Below are positions 33,872-45,850 of a stretch of DNA of 64,000 nt, in pieces. Every line of letters begins with the position of its first letter. Positions within the stretch are counted from its first letter, which is position 1. The position numbers and the translations under genes are program-made. Source of the DNA: Blumeriella jaapii (taxonomy: Eukaryota; Ascomycota; Leotiomycetes; Helotiales; Drepanopezizaceae); contig VWND01000013.1 in assembly GCA_009599575.1 (NCBI GenBank), positions 62,001 to 126,000 of the forward strand. The letters are read 5' to 3'. Under the pieces are notes generated by a model. The model did not search any database, was not told the origin of the DNA, and was given only the letters and a program-made list of their open reading frames with translations.

Positions 33872-35786
33872 CGGTAATTTAATTTTAAAAAAATCGGTTT
33901 TAGTTTTAGAAAAAAGCTTTTATTTGGCCGTTTTCGGTATATTTGAAACTAACGAAACTTTTCAAAATCCAAAGCATTTTAAAAATAATAGAATAAAAGC
34001 ATTCTTTTATTATTAAAAAGTTTTTATAAATAATAATACTTTTAATATCGATTTTTATATTTCGTATAATATTATCAAATTTAATAATATTTTTATTAAC
34101 GGTCGTATAAATTATTTTTTTATCGGTAATAATCGGGATATTATTAGCTTCGGCCGTTTTTTGATTTATGCAATTGATTTCGGCTTTATTATCGAATAAA
34201 GCGAAGACGATTATATTTTTTTCGAATATTGTTTTTATTTTTAATACTTTTATAGCCGTGTAATAGCAGTTTCGTCGTTTTGACTTTTGGGTTTTTATAA
34301 CAAAAGCCAAAAGGCTGATTTTTTCCGAAGATTTTTTTTTATCGGCTAAATTAATTACGGTATTGTAAATTTTTTTCTAGTTTTTTTCTAATTTAAAATC
34401 GTTTTTTTTTCGGATGATTTTAATCTTTTCGTTTTTTTTTAATGCAAGGATTTGTTTATTAATAATTTTGGCGAATTTTTTTTTTATATTAAATAAATCG
34501 CTGAATTTTAATTTAATTTTTTATTTTATAATTTTTTTAATAGTTTCGTCGACGGCTTCGGAGCTGATATATTTATCGATTTATTTTTCGCTTCGCATTA
34601 ATAATAAACGTTTAGAAGTTAGTATTTTTTAAATAATTTAAACCGGGATATCGGTATCGATATTTTTTATATCGTCGTTAATTTGTTTTATTATAAGCGT
34701 TTTTTTAATGGTTTTATCGATTTTTTTTCGAATTTTAAAATCTTTTTTTTTTTTTTTTTTTCGATTTTAACGTTTTTTTTTATACCAGTTGGTTTGGCGA
34801 ATAGAATAGAAGCATTTTGCTTTTTTATAATTCGCTAGCTTAATTATACAGTTATAATATTTGCAAATACGATAATTGCATTAGTAATATATGCATTTGT
34901 TTTTTATTTATACATTTGAATTTTATTTACGCTTAGAATAAAGGTTTTTTTTTTAATTTATACGCTTTCGGAAATGTTTTTTTTTATTAATAAAAATCGT
35001 TTTCGTATTTTTTCTGTTTTTTAAACAGTCGTTTTATTTCGTATTTTTTATTTTTAAGCGAATAGTATTTAACCAGCTTTGATTTTTAGCTTTGTTAAAA
35101 GGGCTTATTTCTGCTTTCACCGGTCCGAAGCAAATCGCTTCGTATTTATTAATATAATAAATATTATTATTTATATAAAAATAGAATGATTTGCATTCAG
35201 AGCGAATATAAGGTTTTTCGTAATAAATTTTTTTATTATTATAAAATCCATATTTAAGGCTACGAAATCTGTTTTAATAATTATTTTTATTATTTTAATA
35301 GCCGCGATTTTGGTTTTCGCGTTGGTTTTTTTTTTTTTTATAATAATCGTTATTATAATTAATATTTCGCTGATTTTAATCGCTAGCACGGGAAAGTTGC
35401 TATTAAACAGTTATTATTTTTACGATAGCTTGGCGAGGTTGATCGCTTCGCGTATTTTAAAAAAAATAATTATTATAAAAGTTATTTTAATCGTTTTTAT
35501 TATCCGAATTAACGTAAAAAAGTTTTTTTATTATTATATAAAACCTTCGATTTTGTTTTAAAGTTTTTAAATTTTAATATCGGTAAATTTTAATACGAAA
35601 GTTTCGATATTTTTATTAAGCTTTTTCAAACTAATAAACTTTGCAGAACGATTAAATAATATTATAACTGATTGTTTTTTGGCGATTTCGGTAATTTTTA
35701 ATAGCTGAGCATATTTTTGTATTAAAGCTTTTACGTTTTTTTTTTAAATAAAAGAGGGAGATTTCTTTTGATTTATGGCTTCGATA
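33872..35786 (-). pseudogene. B-2 protease and gag remnant
   Basis: Protease: the frame 33906-34310 (134 codons, minus) contains Phe-Asp-Asn-Lys-Ala-Glu-Ile-Asn-Cys, a doubly mutated D-S-G-A site. A stretch continuing to Thr-Glu-Asn-Gly-Gln-Ile follows. Upstream, 34320-34800 matches the helical linker of B-1 12305-12800. Beyond the point where A-1 sits in B-1, 34800-35786 matches B-1 gag from 5884 back to about 4900. D-1 splits gag at 35787-35791. Confidence 0.82.
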
Positions 35787-35791
35787 ATACG

Positions 35792-35963
35792 TGTGAGGGG
35801 ATGAGACGTCAGTTCGTTGGTCACGTGGTCCGAAGGTCACGTTGTTGTCACGTGACATCGGAGCTCGCACACATTGTATTTTAGACTTCGCGACATTTCT
35901 AATTTAGAACCTCGTAGTCAATGCAAATCACTTACGAATCTTCTGCTTGTTCGCCCTTTTATA
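35792..35963 (+). repeat. D-1 5' LTR (172 bp)
   Basis: It starts TGTGAGGGGATGAGACG and ends CGCCCTTTTATA (mutated CGCCCCCTTACA). It contains CACGTG at 35822-35827, CACGTT just after, and the palindrome GTCACGTGAC at 35847-35856. These are E-box-type motifs that basic helix-loop-helix factors commonly bind. No clear TATA box is seen. Confidence 0.95.
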
Positions 35964-36229
35964 TATTAATTATTAAAACTTCTTTGACACTTTTATTTTA
36001 GCTTTCGAGCTGAAAAAGTCTGCCAATTCTGTTTTGCTTTTGCGCATACAAAAAATTAACTTTATCGCGATAATAATCTTACGACTTTTATTTTACGACC
36101 CTTACGACCTTTTATACGAAACTACGAAACGACAACCTCTTTTGACATAAGAAACGACAACTTTTTCTGATATAAAACTTATATTTAAAAAACTTTGTTT
36201 TGCTTTTGCTTATATTCCGGAACAAAACA
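35964..36229 (+). other. D-1 leader
   Basis: About 270 bp between the 5' LTR and the first gag-like frame. No primer-binding site starting with TGG can be read; it may be mutated. Confidence 0.4.
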
Positions 36230-37480
36230 CATTTCACGCTTTTTTTTTAACGGATATTAATACCGAAAATATCGGATCTTTCTAAATTGTCGGAACTTTT
36301 TAATTGCTTTATTTTAAAGCATTTTAAATATTCCGACCAAATCGTCGCCGCTTTGATCGCTAATACGAAAGCCTGCTTTTAAAAAATCCTCGATATTTTC
36401 GCTTACGCGGTAAAGCAGAACGATATAATAATATTATTTAAAATTAAACTGGATGATTTCGCTTAAAAGCTGAATATTTAGACGGTATAATACTGGAAAG
36501 AAAAGGCTTTTTAAAAGAAAATAATTTAAAACCGCGAAGCCGAACTTGCTAATTTCCGAAAACAAGCTTTTATCAGTTAAAATACACCGAACATTTTAAA
36601 CGCAAAGAAAAAAACATTTGCTTTTTCCGACCCCGATAAATTCACAGGTTCGGATAGCATCGGCAACGTTACGAAGCATTTTACTATCTTTTTTCAAAAT
36701 ATAATTTTAAAATTCCGTTTTAATCAGGATTGGTATGCGACCGAACAGAATCGCATAAATTACTTTTTTTTCCGCTTTTCCGATACAGCCAAAAGCGCTT
36801 TACAAAAAGGTTTACGTACGAACGGCATTTTTTTTTATTTAATTATTACAAAAATAATTTAAATCTTTTAATAATCGTTCGGTGTTTTTAACTAATAAGC
36901 AGATGTATCTAAAAGAATTTTATTTTTTAAATAAAACAATTAATTTCTGTCTATTTTTTTTTTTATCTGGCTGGAAATTAAAAGTTATATTAAATTTAAT
37001 AACAAAGCCGCTATCGCTATTTTACGCGAAGCTTTTTATTTTAATATAATTATCCGCTTGTTTTACACCAACCTTTCCGATTTAAAAACCGATTTTATTA
37101 GTTTTTGCGCCTAAATACGCGAAACCGATACCGTTCTTCGATAATTAAATTCCAATTATTACAAAACCGAAGGCCGTAATACGAAAATCATTTCTTTTGC
37201 TTTTATATTCAAAACTGCTATTACGACTATTATTTAAAGCGATTTTATAAACCTTAGCGCTATTTAAACCAAAACAATTATATAAACCGCAGCCGATATA
37301 ACCAAAAACAAACGTTTAATAAATAATACCGAAAAATTAGCGCGCCGAATTTACTTTTTTATTAATAACCTTTGCTTATAATATGCCAGCGATAAACACC
37401 GCGCTGCTAATTGCTCCGATTTTCTTTAAATTAAAAAAGCTAAAGCCGAAGCAAAAAAGTCGGGAAACTAACTGTTTTTA
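36230..37480 (+). pseudogene. gag: D-1 gag remnant with zinc knuckle
   Basis: A capsid-like start near 36630-36700 reads Phe-Thr-Gly-Ser-Asp-Ser-Ile-Gly-Asn-Val, then Asp-Trp-Tyr-Ala-Thr-Glu-Gln-Asn-Arg-Ile, as in Gag proteins where a predicted helix bundle follows a Phe-x-Gly segment. The nucleocapsid knuckle is at 37373-37414: Cys-Leu-stop-Tyr-(4)-His-(4)-Cys, i.e. C-x2-C-x4-H-x4-C with the second Cys changed to Tyr and a stop at the preceding codon. Both are RIP-type changes. A Lys/Ala/Glu-rich tail follows. Confidence 0.78.
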
Positions 37481-37539
37481 ATAATTATTATTATTAAAAA
37501 TCTTTAAAAAATAAATTAGAATTATCTGCTTTAAACGGC

Positions 37540-37880
37540 GTTTCGGAATCATATTTAATATTATTTTATATTATAACTATTAATAATATATATATCAAAA
37601 TCTACTTTTTAAACGATTCCGAAGCTACCGATAATTTTATTAATTATTTTTTCGTATAATATTACGAATTAACTTTTGTTTTACTTACCAACTTACGTAA
37701 ATTTACCGTGGTTAACGAACGCTTTTTTATTTACGGCGATATTATTTATTAAGTCTTTTTTCAAGTTAATACCGCCGGCCATACCGAATTAGTTACAGCT
37801 TTTATTATAATATTAGGAAAATACGATTTTATTCTAAAAAAGCTTTGGCTTCGAACATATAATTTTTATATTAATTAAAC
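37540..37880 (+). pseudogene. D-1 retropepsin-like protease remnant
   Basis: The active site reads Leu-Asn-Asp-Ser-Glu-Ala-Thr-Asp-Asn-Phe-Ile (Asp-Ser-Glu-Ala at 37615-37626). This is the D-S-G-A motif with a Gly to Glu change of RIP type. It is followed by a flap-like and C-terminal region (Phe-Ile-Tyr-Gly-Asp, Gly-His-Thr-Glu, Leu-Gly-Lys-Tyr-Asp-Phe-Ile-Leu) in the usual order. Confidence 0.82.
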
Positions 37881-38399
37881 CACGAATATTTTTTGTTTCA
37901 ATTCAGATTTTTGCCGTACGAATTGTTTATTTTAACGCATTTATTAATTGGCCGTTTCAGGCTTAATTCAAAAACGCTACTTTTACAAAACCGTCGTTTT
38001 ACTAGCTACACCTCGTCGTACAAAAGCAGCTGTATTTACTACTTTGGCTTTTTAATTAAAAGTCGAGGTATTCTTAGCCTTTTTATACGAAATTAATTAA
38101 TAATTACACAAACTAAGCGCTTTAACCGACGATTCTTTTTTTATTATATTATTTAAAATCGATTAATTGCAAAAAGATAAGCTTTCTTAAATTGCACGAT
38201 AACAATTTTTAGCCGAATTTTACCTCGCTAGAGCTTTACTAAAAAATATTCGTTTGGCTTTTTAAACCAAACCGCCAATCGATTTTCGAATAAAACTTCT
38301 TTTTTACTATTATTATTATCTAGCCGCTTTTGATTTTATTAAAACTGATAAATTTGCATTTTATAAAAAAAGCGTTGATTATACGATAAAACTTCGATT

Positions 38400-39640
38400 T
38401 GAAGCTGTATTTTTACACGGCCTTTTGTATAATATATTAATCGACGAATTTTAAGTTTTACGTAAATTTTTCAAAAAAAACTTCGAGAAAGGTTAAATTC
38501 GAGCGAGTTTTTTTCTCGCAGCCTTTCCAGTTTTATTCGCGAAAAAACCAAAAGAAAAACTACGATTTTTGCGTCGATTATAAAGCTTTTAACGCTATTA
38601 CAATCAAAAACCGATATTTTTTACTATTAGTTTAAAAAACGCTTTTACGATTAAGCAAAACCAAATTTTATATTAAACTCGACGTTTTTCGCCGCTTTTA
38701 ATAAAATTCGAATAAAAAAAGGCTATAAATAATTTATTGCATTTAATACGAAATATAGTCTGTTCGAGTTTTTAGTTATGTTTTTCGGATTATGCAACGC
38801 TTCCGCCATATTTTAATTCCGTATAAACGATATTTTACGATTTTACTTAAATATTTTTTGCATAATTTATATAAACGATATTTTAGTTTATTTAAACGAT
38901 TTTTAAAAACACAAAAAACACGTTAATTTTGTTTTTCAAGCTTTTTTTAACGCGGGCCTGCAATTAAATATAAAAAAGTGCGAATTTAAAATTTAAAAAA
39001 TCGTTTATCTTAAAATGATTATTTTTACTACTAAAATTAAAATAGATTTTAAAAAGCTCGAAGCAATTACGGGCTGGAATTTCCTTTTCAACGTTAAAAA
39101 CGTATAAGCGTTTTTAGGTTTTGCGAATTTTTATCGACGATTTATTAAAGGTTTTTTTAAAATCGTTACTTTTTTGGTAAATTTAACGAAAAAAAAATAT
39201 TAAATAAAATTTTGACGACGATTATATAAAAGCCTTCGAGTTTTTCAAATCAGCGTTTACGACTGCATCTACGTTGTTTTATTTTAATTTTAACAAAAAA
39301 AATATTCGTTAAAATTAACGCTTTTGACTACGTTTTTTTAAGAATTCTTTTTCAAAAAAACGATACAAAAATATTTTATTTAATCGTTTTCATATCGAAA
39401 AAGTTCGATTTTGCCGAATATAATTACGAAATTTATAACAAAAAACTTTTCGCTATTATACGTTGCTTCGAAAGTTAGCGTGCCGAATTACAAAAAGCTG
39501 TTTATTTAATTCGAATACTTATAAACTACCGAAACTTGGAATATTTCATAACGACTAAGCAATTTAATAAGCGTTAAATACGCTGAAGCGAGTTTTTAGC
39601 TGGCTTTGACTTTATAATTATATTCAGATTTGAAAAACAA
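38400..39640 (+). pseudogene. pol: D-1 reverse transcriptase-RNase H remnant
   Basis: RT motifs: Phe-Cys-Val-Asp-Tyr-Lys-Ala-Phe-Asn (about 38568-38595), Lys-Leu-Asp-Val-Phe, Phe-Asn-Thr-Lys-Tyr-Ser-Leu-Phe-Glu, and the catalytic box Tyr-Ile-Asn-Asp-Ile-Leu-Val-Tyr (38868-38891), with the first Asp replaced by Asn. RNase H (about 39240-39560) has Asp-Tyr-Val, then Phe-Asp-Phe-Ala-Glu-Tyr-Asn-Tyr-Glu-Ile-Tyr and Lys-Leu-Phe-Ala-Ile-Ile. Frames shift and stop in several places. Confidence 0.9.
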
Positions 39641-41140
39641 AATAGCAAACCTGATTTTTTAACCCGACGTTTTCAAAACCTTCTTCAGGATTTTTTAAAC
39701 GAAAAAATTCAGTTTCAAAACCAAGCTTTTTTTAAAAAACACTATCTGACCGAAGTTTTAACCGGAAAATATTATTTAACCGAAGTTTTGACCGCTTTTT
39801 CGGCTTCGCTAAAACAACCCGAAGCAAACGACGAAAAGCTTTTACGATTTCTGGATAAATACTATTTTATTAACAAGCTGTAAATCGCTATCAAAAAAAA
39901 AATATTTAAACCAAAAGGTATTTCGAAATTCAAAACGTTACAATTTTTTAAATACGTTATACGCAATAATAAATTGTATTTTCGAAACCGATTTTACGTT
40001 TCCGATACACCGAATTTAAAAGTTTTTATTCGTATTTAGCTTTTACAAATAACTTATAATTTAGTAGAAACAAGCCATTTTGACAAAAATAAGCTTTACG
40101 AAATTATTAATAAAAATTATTATTAGCTATTAGTTTTCGAAAATTGCAAAAGATTTGTTCGCAATTGCAACGGCTGCTTTCGCAATATAAGCATTAATCA
40201 ACGCTATCAAAGATTTTTTAAACTTTTATTTATTTTTTTTACGCCGTTAAAATCATATATTAATCGATTTTATAAGCCCTTTTCCAATGAAAAAGCATAA
40301 AAGTCGAAACAATCTAATTATAATAATAGTTTGTCGCTTTATTAAAAAACGATATTATACAATTTATTATATAATTATAAAAACGACAGACTTAGCCAAG
40401 TTGTTTTGCAGAAATATCTAGCGTTTATATAGTTTTTTTTTTTTTTTCCGATTTTATTAACTTAAACCGAAGCTTTTTATTTGTTTTACAATTCTGGAAA
40501 ACTATTAATTACCGTTTCGAAACTAATATTACGTTATCCATCAGCTTTTATTCCGAAACAAACGGCCAAACCGAAAACGCGAACGCCTATCTACTTTTCT
40601 ACTTGAAACAATTCGTCGAATACGCCTAAAGAATTAGAAAAACTTTTTTTTTTTTTAGCTGAATTCGCAGCGAATAACGCTGTAAACGCTTTTATCGGAG
40701 TTTTCCTTTTCTACGCTAACAAAAGCTTTTACCCCCGAATAAGCTTTTTTTTATCTAAGCTTATTTTAAATTCTATTTCACGCATTTTGCGAATAACAAA
40801 TACGAAAAAAAACGATTTCGCCGACAAAATAAAAAAGTTAAAACTATTTTTACGTACAAATCTGACTTTAGCGTTGGCCGACCAGAAACACTATTTTAAT
40901 CAACAACGCTAATCAGCTTCTGCTTATAAAATAGAAAATAACGTGTTTTTTAACAAACGCAATATAATTTCCATCAGACCAATTAAGAAACTAAACAACA
41001 AATTCTACGGTCTTTATAAAATCGCCGAAATTCTAAGCTTTTATAATTACAGGCTGAAATTACTTTTCGAGCAAAAATTATTACATTTTGTTTTTTATAC
41101 TAATTTGCTCAAACCTGCTTACAACGACCCTTTTCCAAAG
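39640..41140 (+). pseudogene. pol: D-1 integrase remnant
   Basis: The zinc-binding domain is readable at about 40060-40195, with a His before Phe-Asp-Lys-Asn and Cys-Lys-Arg-Phe-Val-Arg-Asn-Cys-Asn-Gly-Cys. The catalytic core is weaker in its first half. It ends in a clear Ser-Glu-Thr-Asn-Gly-Gln-Thr-Glu-Asn-Ala segment (40550-40580), which carries the third acidic residue. The frame at 40943-41143 is the C-terminal GPY/F-like part: Ile-Arg-Pro-Ile-Lys-Lys-Leu, Phe-Tyr-Gly-Leu-Tyr-Lys-Ile, Leu-His-Phe-Val-Phe. Confidence 0.85.
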
Positions 41141-41149
41141 TAAAAAAAC

Positions 41150-41683
41150 CCTTTTCTTTTATTTGTTTTTATCGACGCAAACGGAAGTTTATTATAGGCT
41201 ATAAACGCTATTTTCGATTTTAAACGAAACTCTAACTTTTTCTATTTAATATAATAGCGTGGCTACAACGCCGAAAATCAGTTTTGAAAATTATTAAAAA
41301 ACGTTGTTAACGCATATAGTTTTATAATTAAATTCGTTACACGTTTCTTTTAAAAATTTTATCCGATCAAAGCAAAACTGGCTAAAGCCAAAATTACTAA
41401 TAAAAAACGTGCCAAATCGATAAATAACGAAGACGAGCTTTTATTATCAAAAAAGGCTTTTACAACCGTTATTAAACACAAAAAAACTGTTATCAATTTC
41501 TTTTTTATTACAAAAGAATCAATTGTTTTGTTTCCGAAACTAAAAAAGCTTGCTTTTTTTTTTTTATTATTCCAGCCGAACCTCGCATTCGTTTACAGAA
41601 ACGCTTCGCGAACGAAGTTCGATTTATAAAAATAGATTCCGACGACGAAAAAATTGAGTGAAAAAATAGAAAGAAAGACCATA
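41150..41683 (+). pseudogene. D-1 chromodomain and C-terminal tail
   Basis: After the GPY/F part, one frame gives Phe-Tyr-Leu-Ile-stop-Trp-Arg-Gly-Tyr-Asn-Ala-Glu-Asn, then Asn-Val-Val-Asn-Ala. This matches the chromodomain core (x-Y-L-V-K-W-x-G-Y then a D/E-x-x-W-E-P/N-L-x-N-A segment) at about 41230-41350. The stop sits where Lys or Gln would stand. A Lys-rich tail and then an Asp/Glu-containing stretch (41630-41660) precede the purine-rich AAAATAGAAAGAAAGACC before the 3' LTR. Confidence 0.75.
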
Positions 41684-41855
41684 TATAAAAGGATAAAACG
41701 TCAGTTCGTTGGTCACGTGGTCCGAAGGTCACGTTGTTGTCACGTGACATCGGAGCCCGCACATATTGTATCTTAAACTTCGCGACACCTTTAACTTAGA
41801 ACCTCGTAGTCAATGCAAATCACCTACGAACCTTCTGCTCGTTCGCCCCCTTACA
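41684..41855 (+). repeat. D-1 3' LTR (172 bp)
   Basis: The start is mutated (TATAAAAGGATAAAACG) and the end intact (TTCGCCCCCTTACA). CACGTG lies at 41714-41719 and GTCACGTGAC at 41739-41748. Confidence 0.95.
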
Positions 41856-41860
41856 ATACG

Positions 41861-42440
41861 TTCGCTTTAGTTTTGTTTAAAAACGAATTTTATAAATTTG
41901 AAATATTAATCGAAGATTTTAAGGTTTTGTTTATTAATTTTAAAATGCTTAATAGTTTTATTACGAATGCTGATTGGAAAGCTAAATAAAAACAATTTTT
42001 TTTGCTTAACTTCGCTTAAAACTTTTTTGTTAACGAAAACGTTAAAAACTTTCGTATAAATATAATAATAAACTTTGAGTTTTTTAGCTTGGCGAATTAT
42101 TATAACAAATTGTTTAAAAAAAGCGATAATATCGCGGATTTGCTAACGATCGTGGTTTCGGAATTCCGATTTCAAAGTTTTAATTAGCTTACGCCAGTTT
42201 CGAGCTTTAATAGTTTTTTATTTATTTATCGATTTAATAATATTTTTAATAATTGGGTTATAATAGCAAAGGAGTTTATCGAATATTTTAGTTTCAGAAA
42301 TTCCGAAATTCTTATAAGTTTTTTTATATTTTTCGATAAAATCGGTAATATTAGCGCTATTAAATAAAAATGCACCAAAAAAGCCAAAAAGGGATATGCG
42401 GCCTCGCATAAAAAAACGAAAAGCGTCGTTGTTTATAGTA
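41861..42440 (-). pseudogene. gag: B-2 gag remnant, N-terminal part
   Basis: Minus-strand counterpart of B-1 4310-4880, separated from the rest of gag by D-1. The 63-codon frame at 42218-42409 begins Met-Arg-Gly-Arg and contains Asn-Ile-Thr-Asp-Phe-Ile-Glu-Lys-Tyr-Lys-Lys-Thr. The same start is seen in B-1 and B-3, supporting this as the true Gag N-terminus. Confidence 0.8.
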
Positions 42441-43180
42441 TTAGCGAAAGTATTGGTAGGGTTTGAATTAAATAAATAAATGTTTTTTGGAATTACAAAT
42501 TAAAAGTTTTTAATATAAAAAAAATCGTTTTTAATAAAAAAGCTATTAAAAAGGTTTTTGTGTTTTCTAAAGAAATTAAATAAAATAAAATTACGTTCAG
42601 ATATTTGGATAATATATTAAAAAATTTGTTTTTTAATAAATTAATTAAATTAATATAATATTGCTATATAATCTACGGTTTCGATATTCCGTGGCTCAGG
42701 CTAATATACGTACAGCCATTTTTTTATTATTTTTAATAAAAAGCCGCAAATTGTAATTACTATAATTATAAAACGCAAAATCAGAAGGTTGAGTTTTCGC
42801 CAGGCGTTTAACTAAAAAAAATCTAATTTAAAAAGGCCGAGCGCAGCGGTCGAAGCGTACGAATTAATATTCGATTTATTATTTTTAAATAAAAAAGCGA
42901 TTTTCGAGCTTTGAATTTCGCACGGTTCAGAATTGCCTGACCGTAATTTTAAATATTTCTGAAATATATTACATTTTTATAATTTAATAATTATACGCAA
43001 AATAAAAAAAGCTATTAAAAGTTTTTTATATAATACAGCTACGAATAATATTATATAAAAGGTTTTTTAAGCCGTAGTAGCGAAATATCGAAATCGATTT
43101 TAATTGCGAATTTGAAAAATACATCGGCGAATATATAAAAACGAAATACCGAAGTTTGAATTTTTGCGTAGGTTATTAAA
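42441..43180. other. B-2 leader
   Basis: Counterpart of 3564-4307 in B-1, without coding frame. The CACGG/CCGTG inverted repeat has decayed on one side (CCGTAGAT in place of CCGTG, near 42670-42695). Confidence 0.5.
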
Positions 43181-43447
43181 TGTAAAAATAGGTAGGAAAA
43201 CCAGATTAATACGGCCATATGTCGGTGGATAAAATGGTTTAGGGAATCCTTAAAATAAATTAAAAAAAAGAAAAGAAAAATAAATAAAAGTATAAATTGA
43301 ACTGCGTGCTTATGGTATTATCTAAAGGGGTGCTTTGCTTTTATATTTGTTAAAGGTAGTCAGTGGCAGGGGGTCTCGGAGGGGTCCATGCCTCGTTCAT
43401 AGCTAAAACTACCAACTTTTATTAATACAAAGTATCACCGTTTTACA
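43181..43447 (-). repeat. B-2 5' LTR (267 bp)
   Basis: On the plus strand it starts TGTAAAAATAGG and ends CACCGTTTTACA. The right, outer part is nearly free of RIP changes, including a GC-rich stretch near 43370-43395. The right flank is GTAA. Confidence 0.94.
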
Positions 43448-45850
43448 GTAAGGTTTTCGATTTTTTTTTTTTTTAAAAAATCGGCGATATCGAATTTTGT
43501 AATTGTAATGCGGTCGGAATTAGCGAAGTCTAAAGCGATCGGAACGTTAAAATAAGCTACGAAGCAGCAGTTTCCGGAGTTTCGAATAATTAAAACAGCG
43601 AAATAAAAGCCGGGATGTATTTTAAAAGCTTGCTAAATAAAATTGTATAATATATTGGCGAAAAAAGCTGTAAGCGCTTTTTGGGTTTTAATTAATCGGA
43701 AATAATATTTATATATAATTTTTTTTTTTTTTATAAAATGCAGCAATAATTTGTTTTTTCCGTTATAAAACCTTACGTGATTAACGAATTCGCAATTTAA
43801 TTTAAATAAATTTTAAAATATATTTTCGGTCGAAAAACCAGAAAAGTCGGCTTTTGGAAATATTTATTGTTTTTAATTTTTTTTTTTTTTAATCGAGCTT
43901 TATAATCGCGCTAAAAACTTTAAGATTTGTTTTAAAATTTACGTAATCCAAATAAGTTTTAATACGCGTTTTAATAGTTTTCGCAGTTTTTCGTCGGAAT
44001 ATAAATTAGTTATTAAAATTAATTTCGAATACGTCGTAATCCGAATTTTTAATAATAGCGAATCGATTAGCGAAGCCGATAATATCGATTTTTTTTGTAA
44101 TTAAATCGCAGTACGTCGCGTAATAACGTATATAAAAATAACAGAATTTGCCGTTTTTTTTAACGTTAACGTTATTTATAAAAACGAAATTAAAAAATCG
44201 GAGTTTTTTAACGAAAAAAAGCTCGAGTAAAAACGGATTATCGTTGTTAAAAGTTTTTTTTATTTATTCCGGCGTATTATATTTGCAATTTTTCGAAAAA
44301 AGCTTAATTTAGTTTTCGTTCGAAGCAAAAAAGAAAAAACTAACGAATTTATTTGATTTTTATATAAAAATATCGAAATAAAATTTTTAAATCGTTTCGT
44401 CGTCGAAAACGAAAGTTTTAAATAAAATAATTTGATTTTGTATTTTTTATATAATTTTTTTCGCGATAATTTCGATGTTTTTTTTTAAATTTTTTCGGTC
44501 GAATCGTATAATAATCGAAATTTTAAATGCTTTTATTAAAATATAAAATATTAGCGATAATAATACGACGTTTTTAAACGCAGCAAGCGTTTTTGATATT
44601 TGCGTATTTAATTTCGAAAAATCAGATTTAAAATCGTTTGGATTTTTTTTTTTCGGAATACCGGGGTTTTTTAAATCTGATTTTATAAAATCGTCGCGTT
44701 TTTTGTTAATTAGCTTAAAAGCTATAATTCGGCGTCGATTTCCGGCTGTTTTTATTCGCGATGCCTTTTTTGTTAGCGACGCGAATAGTTTTTTTTTTCG
44801 AATAAAAAAGATTTCGGAAATATCGGCGCGTTTTTTTACGTTTTTTGTTTTTATTTTTTTCGGAATCGTTTTTATAAATATAATAGATTTTTTGTATTCG
44901 AATAAGCGGTTGTTTGTTATTACGCTTTTGATTTCGTTTTCGAATTCGTTTTCGATAATTAAAAATAAAAATCTTCGAATTATTTTAGCTGTTTTAAAAA
45001 TGTTAATTGCTATCGCGTATATTTTTTCGAATTAAACGAAAATAATATTGGCTTTTTCGTTTTTTTCGTCGTCGTAAATTTAAAATATCGAAATAGCGTC
45101 GTTTTTTTTTTCGATATAAAAATACCGCATTTGGCGACGTTTAATTTTTTGTTTTAAAAAAAAATCAAATTTAAAATTTCGTAGCCGATTAAATTTTTTT
45201 TTAGCGATTGTATAGCGTCGTCGATTAATTTGTAAACAGCTGTAAAAAAGCTTGTAAACTTGCGAGCTTTTAAATTATTAATTTTTAAAGCTTGCGTTTT
45301 AAAAATATAAGCGTTTAATATCCAAACTTTTTTTTCGTAAAAATAATAATTTCGAAAAAGCGAGCGAAGTGCCGAAATAAAATAATACCGGTAATTTTGT
45401 TAAAAACGTATTTTTGAATTTTTTTTTTTTATTAATTTGGCAAAAAACGCAGAATTCGATTTGTTATTTTTTTTTTGTTATTTCGAGCTTTTTTTGTTTC
45501 GGCGAAAGCTTTTAAAACGTTATCGTAGTTTAGCAGAAATTTATCGTAATTAAAGCTTTTGCGAACAAATTCAGTTTTAACGAAGCTTTCGTAATCGAAT
45601 AAAAATTCGTTAACGTTTTTAATTATTATATCGAATTGTTTTATAAACGTTTTTACGAAAGCAGCTTATTAATTTAAAATAACGGCATTGTATATTTGCT
45701 TAAATTCGGAAAAATTACGTATAATAATTCCGTTTTAAAATAAATTAAAAATAAATTTGTTAGGTTTAGCAACGCTTTGCTTAGAAAACGATATAATATC
45801 GATGGGTTTGTTAATTAAAAAAGTGTATTATGTTTATTAAAAAATAATTG
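43448..45850 (-). pseudogene. B-3 ORF3, 5' two-thirds
   Basis: This aligns with B-1 17372-19720 reversed. The segment at 44640-45050 is open on the minus strand and repeats the basic Glu/Asn/Lys/Arg-rich stretch of B-1 and B-2. The complementary strand is also open there (44703-45035, 110 codons) and matches a complementary open frame in B-1. I favour the strand of pol because the open segments at both ends of ORF3 in B-1 (17372-17770, 20260-20590) are readable only on that strand. Confidence 0.6.

Larger units (their letters stand above)
35792..41855 (+). mobile_element. Family D chromodomain Ty3/gypsy element, copy D-1 (full length)
   Basis: A 6064-bp element with 172-bp LTRs at 35792-35963 and 41684-41855 and a perfect duplication ATACG at 35787-35791 and 41856-41860. 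The empty site reads continuously in B-3 near 58290-58296. Gag with zinc knuckle, protease, RT, RNase H, integrase and chromodomain are recognisable in order. It is the only copy of this family in the window. Its coding part has visibly fewer long A/T runs than its neighbours, yet still many stops. Confidence 0.95.
21002..43447 (-). mobile_element. Family B element, copy B-2, main part (interrupted by A-2 and D-1)
   Basis: Minus-strand copy reading right to left: 5' LTR 43181-43447, leader, gag, protease, pol, spacer, ORF3. With the 943-bp piece at 2354-3296 and without A-2, D-1 and their duplications it adds up to about 10.9 kb. A roughly 0.1-kb tail and the 3' LTR lie outside the window beyond C-3. 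It is inserted in ORF3 of B-3: GTAAGGTTTTCG after its 5' LTR matches, reversed, B-1 at 19720-19731. It was hit by four later elements (C-3, B-1, A-2, D-1). Confidence 0.94.

Noticed and set aside
35652..35870. Frames beginning Met-Arg-Ala-Pro-Met-Ser at 35652-35870 and 41508-41762 (minus)
   Set aside because: Both start inside the D-1 LTRs on the opposite strand and run out into unrelated flanks. They share only the LTR-derived part.
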